In this document: in pieces, positions 23,401 through 35,400 of the stretch
How positions within the stretch are numbered: position 1 is the first letter of the stretch
How the letters are laid out: each line of letters begins with the position of its first letter
NCBI RefSeq assembly: GCF_050624435.1
Contig: NC_134545.1
Span: forward strand, 88,750,063-88,814,062
DNA length: 64,000 nt
Source: Tenrec ecaudatus
Lineage: Eukaryota > Chordata > Mammalia > Afrosoricida > Tenrecidae
Direction of reading: 5' to 3'
Position numbers and translations under genes: made by a program
Notes under the pieces: model-generated
Seen by the model: the letters and a program-made list of their open reading frames with translations, nothing else
Database searches by the model: none
What the model was told of the DNA's origin: nothing

Positions 23401-26400
23401 CAAGAATGGACATACTTGGGACATGTTTTCAGGAGAGACCAGCTCCTTGAGAGGGACATCATGCTTGGTTTAGTGGGGCAGCGAAAAAGAGGACGGCCCT
23501 CAAGGAGATAGAGTGACATGGTGGCTGCAAAAATGGCTCAGGCAAAGGGACAATGGTGAGGCTGGCGCAGGACCGGGCAGTGTTTCCTTCTGTTGTGTAC
23601 GGGGTCTCTGTGGGCTGGAACCGACTAGATGGCACCGAACAACAACATCATGCGTTGGCTGTGATCATGATTGAGGCAACCACTGCATCTGGGTGGATTG
23701 GGTGGGTGGGGTGGTGACAGAAGAGACTCCAGATAAGAGCGAAAGGTTAGATGTTAAAAGATCACAAGAGAACAAGCAATGCACCGTTATAAATTAAGAA
23801 CCCAGGGATTTTCAAATCCTCAAAGTTACTACTAGAGTAACTATTTAGAGGGAGGATTATGAACTCAAATGGAACAGGGTCTGGCAGGTAACAGGCAGCC
23901 AGGTGGCAGAGAACTCCTAAAGGAGGCAAGTGCTACACAGCTCTAGAAAGAAGGTGTATTAACATATGAGAATTCTGCTCCCCAAATTTCACAAGAACTT
24001 CATGAGAGATCACTGACATTTTCAATGTTGACAGCTGCTTTTAAAAATCTGCTGGCTAGACTGGAGGACCGGGACCTAGAGAAGAGAGGAAGAAGAGCGG
24101 TACACTAGATAAGCTATCAAAATGATGTCCACACCAGTTATCCTGTTGAAAGAGGGGGCAGATAGCTCCCGGGGAATCCCCCAGCTCATGAATAACATCA
24201 GCGCCTGCCAGGTGATCGCTGAGGCTGTGCGGACCACCCTGGGGCCTCGGGGCATGGACAAGCTCATCGCAGATGGGCGAGGTGAAGCGACAATTTCGAA
24301 TGATGGAGCCAATTCTGAAACTCCTCGAGGTTGTCCATCCTGCAGCAAAGACTTTAGTAGACATTGCCAAGTCCCAAGACGCTGAGGTTGGCCACGGCAC
24401 CACCTCAGTGACCCTCCTGGCCGCGGAGTTTCTCAAGCAGGTGAAACCGTATGTGGAGGAAGGTTTGCACCCCCAGATCATCATCCGAGCTTTCCGCACT
24501 GCCACCCAATTGGCTATTAGCAAGTTCAAAGAGATCGTGTGACCATGTAGAGAGAAGAGACTGTAGAGCAGAGGAAGCTGCTGGGGACGTGTGCCAAGAC
24601 CGTGCTGAGCTCCAGGCTGAGCTCCCAGCAGAAAGCTTTGTTCACGAAGATGGTGGTTGAGGCTGGGATGGTGCTCCATGACCCGCTGCAGCTCAAGATG
24701 ATTGGCATCACCAAAGTACAAGGCGGAGCCCTGGAGCAGTCCCAGCTGGTCGCTGGCGTTGTGTTCAAGAAGTACGAGAGACCAGTGCAAACGCTCTGTC
24801 CACAGAAGTGCTGGCCAGCTGCCAGGTCTTCCAGGAGACCCAGATTGGAGGGAGAGGTACAGTTTCTTCAAGGCCTGCCCCAAGGCCAACACCTGCACGA
24901 TCATCCTCCGCAGCGGGCCTGAGCAGTTTATGGGGGAGACAGAGCGCTCCCTGCATGACGCCATCATGATTGTCAGGCGCGCCATCAAGGAGGATTCGGT
25001 GGTGGCTGGCGGTGGGGCCCTTGGGATGGAGCTTTCCAAGAACCTCTGGGATTACGCCAGCACCGTGCCCGGGAAGCAGCAGCTGCTGGTTGGGGCCTAT
25101 GCCAAGGCCTTGGAGATCATCCCACGCCAGCTGTGCGACAACGCGGGCTGCGATGGCACCTGCATCCTCAACAAGCGGTGCGCGCGGCGTACCCAGGGAG
25201 GCATGCGGTACGGGGTGGACACCAACAACGAGGCCATTGTGGACAACTTCGAGGCCTTCGTGTGGGAGCCAGCGATGGTGCCCGTCAATGCCCTGACGGC
25301 ATCTCGGAGGCTGCGTGCCTCATCGTGTCTGTAGATGAAACCATCATTAACCTTTGCTCCACTGTGGACGTGGGACCACCCGGGGCTGAGGCCGGGGCGG
25401 GGTGGCCCCCATTGAAAGATGGCCGGCTCAGCACGCGATTGCTGACAGCTGGCTGGAAGGTAGTGATTGGCCCACTGTGTGCTCACTGGGAGTTATTGAA
25501 ATAAACTTATCTTTACAAATTAAAAAAAAATCTGTTGGCTAGAGTCAGCTACCATCACAATCTGTGAGAGCAAGCATTTATCTTCAAACTTACTATTCAC
25601 TGACTTGTAACCCACAATATTAGAGAATGCATTGAGCCATGCATTAAATTTAGACACAGTTTGATTTAAACAGATACCTCGAAGGACTCCACCCTCTGCA
25701 GCTGCCCCTTTGTTTTTAGATAAAGTGCAATGTCTGAGTCCCAACAGGCCTTATTCCGAGGCACCAGAAAGGCTCCACGCCATAGGAACACTAACTGTTC
25801 TCGCTGGACAATCGGCATGCCCTGCACCGGCAAGAGCGATCCAGATTTGGAACATTCAACCAGGGTGACAGAAAGCTCTGGGAGGGGCTTGGAATTTAAA
25901 TAAGAGCCGCTGGGAAATTCAGTCACCAAGCACCCTTCTGAAATCCAAGCACTCCGATGTAATGATATAAATAGAAGTTATAACTCAAGATAGCGTGCAT
26001 ATAAAGCCACATAAGTCACCAGATGACCCCAGTTACGTTACATCACACACGTTACTGTTTTGCGGTGGGGAAGAAAGCCTCTTACTTTGATGAGAAGTGA
26101 TGCACCTGGTTACTTCGCTCAATGGTCCACACGGTCACTGCGTTGGAACTTGACACACACAGCTGGTGCCAGTTCATAGGGTTGAAAGTCATCTGGTTCA
26201 CATCCACACCAGGCTGGGACTGCTTGCACAGAATGACCTGGGCGTCCCAGTTCCTTAGAAGAACACAGTAGTCGATCAAAAACACAATCGGATTTTATCT
26301 CTTATCTTGTGAACTATAATTGTCTAGTAACAATAGACACACACGAAGGCTTAAATAATTTTAATTTATATCATATGCAAATGGCACAACCTTGCTTGCT

Positions 26401-29400
26401 GAAAGTGAAGAAATCTCGAAGCATGCACTGGGGAAGATCAAGGATCGCAGACTTCAGTGTGGCTTAAAACTCAATACAAAGAAGACCAAAATCCGCACAA
26501 CTGGACCAGCAGGTGGTAATATCATGATACATGGAGAGAAGAAGTTGGCAAGGAGTTTGCTTTGCTTAGATCCACAATCAGTGCTCATAGACACAGCAAT
26601 TAAGAGCTTAAACAAGACTTTACATTGGGTCAGTCTGCTACACAAGACCTCGTAAAAGTGTTGAAAAGCAAGGGTGTTACTTTGAGAACTGAGGTGCGCC
26701 TGACCAAGACTGGTGCTTTCCATTGCCTCAGATGCAGGTGAAAGTTGGACATCGAAGAAGGAAGACGGAGTAAGAATTGATGCATTTGAGTTATAATGCT
26801 TATGAGGAATATTAAAAGTCCCATGGACTGTCAAAACAACAAACAAATCTATCTTGGCCCCACTGAATTCTTCTTTTTTTAATTAATTTATTTTTTTGTT
26901 ACTTTTATTGTTGTCCCACTGAATTCTTCTTCTAGCTCTGTCTCGTCTAGGACCATTCCCTGTCAAGTCACGAGGCTGAAGCCCACACCCAGTTTATATC
27001 CAGACCTCGAGGAATCATCAGGTTTGCTCCCAAAGCTTGTGAACGTGAGGCGCTTCCTAGTTCTGTTCATATTCCCTCATCAGTTCTAGAAGACCACCTC
27101 CCCCCACCCCTGCCCTCGCTCCTCAGCACAGGTCTTTCTGGTCCTCCCCACAGCAGTGCAAACTGTGGAAAAGATGTAGCTCAGGGATCATCTGCTCTGC
27201 CCTCCCCTGATCTCTTCATCCCTGCATCCCACCCTCCCACCACCACCATCTCTCCCTTCCCAGGGGCTGATTATTCAGTAGCAAGTGCTTACTTACTAAT
27301 CTGTACTGGAGAGTTTCACGTTTTTCAACACATCAAAGATGTGCTTCTTATTAATCTGGGCAATCTTACACCACTGCCTCCAACCCAAACTTCCTAAATC
27401 CAAGTAGTTATGAATGTTAGGAGATGCTGGCAAAAATGGGGAGAGGGGTGCAGTGGAGGAGACGAGACAATGTCTGCCCGTAGTTCTGGCTCAGTCTATC
27501 CAAGATGCCCCTTTGGAGCCTTATACTTCTCCCCCTCTAGATTGTAAACGTACCTCAGGAGAGGTACATTTAATACCCCGCACCTAGTAGTGGATGACGA
27601 TGGAGTCAATTAAATCCACTGAGCAAAGTCAAATGCCTATAGGCACCAGGGGCCAAACCTAACCCATTGCTGTTGGGTCAAAGTTCAAGTACAGGAATGC
27701 AAGTTCCTGAATGTAGAACCTAGGGCAGGGAGTGGCAAACTCTTTCCAGAAAGTGCTATAGAGTGAGCACAGAGATCACTTGGTCTTTGTGTGTGGTGGT
27801 GTGAACAGGGCTATATACAACGGGTAAGCAAATGACTACATCTACGTTCTCATAAAACTTTATTTTACAAAAGCAAGCAGCGGGCCGGACTTGACCTGTG
27901 GCCCACAGTGCACCAGCTGCTCGAGGTGGCAGTAGCCATTGTGGGTGTCTGAGACGAGCAGTTGCCACTGGGCCACAGTAGACTGTTGCCTTGCCAGGAG
28001 GGGAAACAAGCAAATAGATGGTTTGTGACATTTCCCCCAATTTTAAACATGTGCAGTGGCCTGTACAAGACACATCTGTAGCCTAGAATCGGTCTAACAA
28101 TCGTTCATTCTGATCCTCTGACTTTAGACACTGGGCAGACTTTCACTCAAAACATTCGTAGGAATACCCTATTGAGGAAACACTGTTGTGCACCTTGTAC
28201 CGAGGCGGGAGCTGAGGTTCATCCTCTGCCAAGCTGCACGTACAGCTGGTAACTCAAGGAGCCAGGATTCAGACCTAAATAATGTGCTTAAAAGTCTGAC
28301 ATCTTTCCATGTCACCGTTTTTAACATTCACAGCCCACACTTGGGCTTGATGAGCAGAATCTTCTGCCAGGGGGACTCTCAGAACCTCTTCTGCCCTGGT
28401 CTTCTCTCCCCAGCAGCATCCTACTGACAGCACGCATCGTGTGCATGCCTTGGCACAGCTGAGGATGCATGAATAGGAACAAAATCTTCTCCAGAGCTCA
28501 TACCTTCCCCGACGACACCTGTTCTCTCCCGTGCTCATTCTAATGACGAGTGGGAAAGTCAATTTTTTAAAATGCTGATGTCCGTAAGCAGGCGAAGAAT
28601 AAGCAAACTGGTATGTTCCGACCACGGAACAGAAGGGAGCAAACAATTCATAGACACAGCAGCACACTGAAATCTCAGGACAAGTGCGCCGCATAGAAGA
28701 AACCAGACAGAAGAAGGTATGCACTTGTGTGCCTCCATCTGAGTAACCAAACCCGGAGTCGTCTGGAGTAAGGGCAATAGCCCCGTGGCTGCCTGGGCCC
28801 AGCAGAAGGCAGTGTTGATGGGCAGGAAGAGTGAGGGCATGGGTGTCTAGACCAGCGGTGCTCCACCTTCCTCAGGCCGCACCCTTTCCTACAGTTCCTC
28901 ATGTGGTGGTGACCCCCCAACCATCAAATTATTTTTGTTGCTATTTCATAACTGTTATTTTGCTACTGTTATGAATTGGGCGACCCTGTAAAAGAGTTGT
29001 TTGACCCCCAAAGGGGTCACGGCCCACAGGTTGAGAACCGCTGGTAGAGGCAGTAAGGACGGATGAAAAGGAATCAAGAATACTTTGGGGACAATGGATG
29101 TGCCTATCATCTTGACTGTGGTGGTGGTTTCATGAATATATAGATAGAGATAGATAGATATCTCAAAACTTACCGAAATGTCTACTTTCTGTAGGAGCCA
29201 TTTATTATATTAACTGTATCTCAGTAAAGCTTAAGAACATCTCTGCACAAACAAAATCTGGAGATGTTTTGTCTAGTTGTGTAAGAAGCATCCTTAATCA
29301 CTTCTGAGCTCTTTTGTACTTCCCCTTCAGAGAACAAATTTTCTCCCTCAAAACAACAACAAAACCCAACTCCCTTCCTTCGAGTTGATGCCGACTCACA

Positions 29401-32400
29401 CCGGGCCTATAGGACCAACTAGAACTGCCCCCTGAGTTTCTGTGACTATAACCTCTTACTCGAGTAGAAAGCCCAGTCATTCTCCAGTTGAGTGGCCTTG
29501 TAGCTAGGAGCCCAACCACTAGGCCACCAGGGCTCCCCAGTTTTCTCCCCGGAGGGGTTTATAGTATGGGCAGGAGACAGAGTGTACCTTTGACGCTGGC
29601 CACTTGAGAATAACCAGCAAAGCCCAGAGATGGGGCTTATCCCCAGGTATTTCCTATACGGCGGAACGTATCATCTTTTAGATGTCTCTAAAAAAAATTA
29701 TAGGGATCCCTGGTGTGCCACTATTACAATACACAGTTGCTAAACCAAAGTTGGGTGGTTTGAATCCACCAGCACCTCGCGGAAGAAAGCTGTGGTGAAG
29801 ATCTACAACCTTGAGAACCCCACGGTGCCCTCTGCTCTGACCGATTGCGTCGCGGTGGATCAGAAGTAACTCCAAGGCGGTGGATTTCATGGTTGGACTT
29901 TAGGAATGAACCTTCAATTAAGTTCAGCATTTGTGGAAAACGTGCAAGCAATTCATTCAAAGGTAGCACTTTTTTTTAAAGATGAAACAATGTCTGTATA
30001 AATACATTCTTCGCTGGACATAGGAGAGATTATATAACACATTGATAAAAATGAAAACACGGCAATGAATGAAGCTGGCATATTCTGCCCCCTAGTTGCC
30101 AAATCGCATGCCTAATCCTGACACCTACATTAAGGTCCCAATGAGGACTTGTATTCCTCCCTCTCCTCCATGTCTCATACTTTCATGTGGGTTTTCTTCT
30201 ATAAAGTCCAGGAGGAGGAGGTGAAAATGCAGCCTAGATGCTACCACTTACCAGAGGGCCAGTTCATAGTCCGGGAGGGAGGAGTAGCTAGCCAGGTACG
30301 TGCCACAGTAGCTGAAGCTAAGTAACGTGTAGTCCAGAAGCACGGTGCCTGAAACAGAAACCCAGGAGAAGGAGGCCATTACCTTGTTGGGAGGAAGTAA
30401 AGTCCTGCAGGGCACCCTCCTGTTCTAGCACTTTCCCTGTGACACGCAAGGCTGTAGCCCTCGGAATCAAAAAGCTAAGAGCAAAGTGAAGGTCAATTTT
30501 CAGGAAATAATTGGAGTGAGAGAAAACCACGAGGTCTTCATTTCTAGACTTCAGCATAGATTCTATGCCATAGGACCATAGTACTTGGAATCTTTCATGT
30601 CCTGGCCTGATTCTAATGGTTCCAGAGCAATGAAATAGTCCGTCAATATAAGAAACATTTTAATTAGAAAATTTTCTCATGGAATTTAAAACATCTTGAA
30701 TTGTAGCAATTCTAGGTTAGTCCCTTATTCCTATATATATCTTACGTCTTATCACTAAGCTCTTGGGGCTACTTAATACGATCTCTTCTCATTGGTACCC
30801 ATAGTAGAGGAAACGCAACATCACTTTGAAAGCTTAGCAACACTGTATTTAACCTGCATCCTGGGGCTGCTAAGATGGGAAAGTGTCTGCCTGTGCATCC
30901 CTGGACACCGGCTCTGGTTTTGCTTCTCCTCGAATCTTCTCTTTTTCCCCAGTGGTGTCCTTTTGCCTTCTTTTATGACTGGTTTTGATGGAGCCCTGCT
31001 GGCCCGATCTGGTAAGCACTGGGCTGCTAACCACAAGGTTGGCAGTCAAACCTATCAGCCCGTCCACGGGCTGACTTTATCTGTAAAGGCTCGTAACCCT
31101 GAATTAGAATCAACTTGGTGGCACCGAGTTTGGTCTGGGATGTCTGCTTTTGAGGCTTCCTCGTTTGGTTGGGATCATTTTTCTGTCTTTCCTGCCCGCT
31201 TTCTACCCTTTTTACTGTAACCCTAAAGTTGAGGGTAAGTGACACAAAGGAAGACCCTCAGTAAGATGGACACAGTTGCGGCTAAAACTTAGCAACCAAG
31301 AGGACGGTGCAGCATCTGGCAGGGTCTCATCGGTGGCCCCTAGGTCCCTGAGGGCGGAGCTGACTTGGTGGCATCTAACATCTTTCAATGGAAAGATGAA
31401 ATCTTTTCTTTGGGCTACAAGTCTTAATAGAATGATTTGTCTATCTTTAATCTACAGAAATTCCTCCCCATAATGAGAGATTATGAATTCCATTTTTAAA
31501 TTTGTTTCAAATTTAAAATACATATAGTTTTTAAAGAAAAAAATTTAAGCACAGAAGAAAAATATTCTTTGTAGTCCCCCTACCAAAATTTTTCATGGTA
31601 TTTTCTTCTGGGTTTTTGTTTTTGAAAATATATACATACATATACACATGTTTTCTTTAGATGGAACTTGGTTTTTGTAGACATAATATGTAAAGTAGTA
31701 TGAATATAATGTAGTATTTGTTGATGATATTATTGAGTATAAAATCCATTTTAAAAGAAAGAATTCAAATATTATACATAGCGGCACATCCTATTGTCTT
31801 TTATCTTCTATTGAGCATTTAATCATCCTCTTAATCTCTCAAAAATGTGATTTTAATGTTTGCATAATGCCTCTGAATGGGTTACTTTAACTTATTTAAA
31901 CACCTAACTAGAGATGTAGGTTGTTTTCAACATTTTCCTAGTATAAATAACAGTGCTTTCATATACTGAGCACATGAATCTTTGACCACATGCCTATTTC
32001 TGATTATTTTCTTAGGACTGAATTCTTTAAAATGTTTTAAAAAAAAAAAACCACAGGTGTACTGGTCAAATACAATCTATATTTTCTGGCCGAAAGAATC
32101 ATGTTATATTCCATCGTCACCAAGGGAGTGCATCACCAACTTTACCACCCTCTGCTTAGCACTCAGGACCTTCCAGAGAAACTTCATCCTGATGGGGGGC
32201 AGGAAATAGCAGCTTAATTTAAATTGCATTTGTTGTTGGTAATATTGAGGTGGCATTTTTGAAAGACAGTTTTAGTCATTTGCAGTTGTGTGATTTTTTT
32301 TCAAAAGTTTTTAAACTGCGGGTTGCATGGAGTCCCACAACTGAGTGTGTGTGTGTCAGGAAGGGGGGGGGGGTTCCTCAAAAACTTTGACATCAAGAAG

Positions 32401-35400
32401 AGGTTTCCTAACTCGAAATGATTAAAAGTTAATTGAAAATCAAACGTGTCATGAATCTGATGTGCTTCTTGCCCATGCTGCAAAAATCATTCTCAGGCAC
32501 AAATGGTCGAGAGTGGGAAAAGTGTAGGCTGCCCAGCTCTGGGCAAGTCTCCTTTCCCATGGCTCTGCCAGCTGCTTCTCTGCCTTGATGTTTCCTAAGT
32601 GCCCTGAAAATATTGACTCCCCATAATTATCCCAAATATGCTTCCTAGCTTATTTTTTTCTTTTAGAGTTTCAAGTTCCTAAGTTTTAAATGTTTAGATC
32701 ATCGAATATCTCGATCTTTTAATTTGAAAGTTCCTTTCTGCCTGTAAAAATTCTTTCAATATTCTATCTTCTTTTCCTCTGTTTTTGCTTTTCTTGTCTC
32801 TATTTAACTCATCTTTTCCCCTGATAAACCTAACATGACAATCTGATGAATTCACCCATATCGTCAGTTTTCCTCATGCTGTTGTTGGGTAATCCATACT
32901 CTCCTCACCTTGGGAGGGTGGGAAGGGGAGTTTCCTTTCCCACGGAATAAGTTTCGATCTATTCTATCGCCAGGCTTCAACTTCTGCACTCAGTTTGTGA
33001 CCCCCGAGCCAATACGACACTTTCATTAGTCACCGCCATGATGTTAAAAGCCCCTTGCCCTGCCCTTGCATAGTGACTGCGTTTTCAACTGCTCTCCTAG
33101 ATGCCCTGTTTCGTTTGCGTTTACTTTCTGTGGTTTCAGTAAACATTTACAGAACACATGTGTTTGCCATCCAACAAGTTCTGTGTTTTCAGGGGACCTT
33201 GGGAATCCTTTTATTTAAGTACGCCCTGTTCTCAGTACTATTTCTTCTAAGATTAAAAAACAAATCTCACTACCATTGAGTCAATTCTCAATGGCGCATC
33301 CACCCAAGTGGACTGGGAGGGACTGCCCCCGTGGGTTTCTGTGCCTGTGAATCTTCACAGGAGCACAAAGCCTCATCGTTCTCCCCGAGTGACGGCTGGG
33401 GTCTCCCTGCTGACCAACACGGACCCCACTGTGACGCCAGGGCTCCTTCTCTTCTCAAGGAGTTTCTAAATGTCTCAAGCTGCTCATTGCGTACTTCTTT
33501 TGAAAGCATCATGTTCTTGAGCATCATTTTGTTCATTCTAGTAGGTTCTACTTTGTACTTCACTTGAATTTTTGGTGGACCATGTTCACTGTCTTTCCCA
33601 TAACTACACACACACACACATATATATGTAGTTTCGTATTCTGTTGATACTAAATAATAGTGATAATAATCTATATGATTGATTAGTTAGTCCTAATTCG
33701 ATCATGAATGTCTTTAGAGTTCATTATCCAATAGGAATGTGGTCTTCGGGTTCGGGTACAGGTCAGTTGCTTGGACAGGCTAACTGAGCAATCAGGGGAA
33801 ACATTAGGGTCAAGTATCTAAGGGTAGGACTTAGACTGCATTTCTAACAAGCTTCCGGGTAGTGACAGTTTTTGGATAAGCAGATCAAGCTTTGAACTCC
33901 AGCCCACTTAATTAAATCCCCATTGCTGATTTGAGTTCTTTCTATAAAATGTGTAATTAAAAAAAATCTTCATTTATATTACAGTGGTTCTCAACCTTCC
34001 TAATGCCGTGACCCTTTAACACAGTTCATGTTGTGGTGACCCCCCCCCCCACAACCATAAAAATTATTTTCGTTGATACTTTATAAAATTATTTTCGTTG
34101 CTACTGTAATTTTGCTACTATTATGGATCAGCGACCCCTGTGAAAGGGTCGTTCAATCCTCAAAGAGGTAGCGACCCACCCACAGGTTGAGAACCGCTGA
34201 TTTATAAGAACTAGATTTCATCACATTATACAAGAAAGCCCTTCAGTACGGCAAGAGAAGAGTCTGGAAGGATACCTTTTAATTTGGTCTTTCTTGTCAA
34301 TCCAGGAAACTTGTATATGTGGATGGCAGGTTTATGTTTCCGATCTGAAAAAGCTATAAGCTCATAGGGAATGTTTGTTGCCATGACGCCCACAATTCCG
34401 GTCATACACTGGAGAACTGTCTTTTCCTTAGTTTCCATATTAACGAATATGATATAATTCCCGGAAGGGTAACAAATGGTTTCATTGTTCACAAATTGAA
34501 CATTCTGCTTAGGGTATCCTTGTACCCACCTTTTTTGGGGGGGAAAAAGATGCCACCATTAGCATAATACATTTCAGATACTTGTTTTGTTTTTTAACAA
34601 AGCAAAAATGAAGTTGTTCTAGTAATCTTGCCCACTTTCTTTCCAAAATAACCTGCGAGATAAAAGAACACACAGTCCACAAGTAAATGTGGTGAAGAAA
34701 GCTGATGGTGCCCGCCTATCAAAAGAGATAGCGTCTGGGCTCTCAAAGGCTTTAAGGTAAACAAGCGGCCATCTAGCTCTGAAGCAATAAAGCCCACATG
34801 GAAGTAGCACACCAACCTGTGTGATCATGAGGTGTTGATGGGATCAGGTATCAAAGACCCAGAACAAAAAAATCATATTGATGCAAATGAGGGGGAGTGC
34901 AGAGTGAAGACCTAAAGCCCATTTGTAGGCAACTGGACATCTCCTTACAGAAGGGTTGTGGGAAGGAGACGAGGCAGTCAGCGTGGGGTGTAGCAATGAT
35001 GAAACATACAACTTTCCTCTAGTTCCTAAATGCTTCCTCCCCATCCACTATCACAATCCCAATTCTATCTTACAAATCCCTGGTTAGACCAGAGGATGTA
35101 CACTGGTACAGATAGGAACTGGAAACACAGAGAATCCAGGATGGATGATCCCTTCAGGACCAGTGACGAGAGTGGTGATACCGAGAGAGTGGAGGGAGGG
35201 CGGGATGGAGAGGAGGAACTGATTATAAGAATCTACCTATAACCTCCTCCCTGGGGGATGGACAACAGAAAAGTGGGTGAAGGGAGACGTCAGACAGTGC
35301 AAGATATGATAAAATAATAATTTATAAATTATCAAGGGTTCATGAGGGAGGGGGGAGTGAGGAAGGAGGGGGGGAAATGAGGAACTGATGCCAGGGGCTT

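Noticed and set aside
24702-25334. 210-codon plus-strand open frame
   Set aside because: It is the 3' part of the CCT7 processed pseudogene, out of frame with its start and with an internal deletion. It is not an independent gene.
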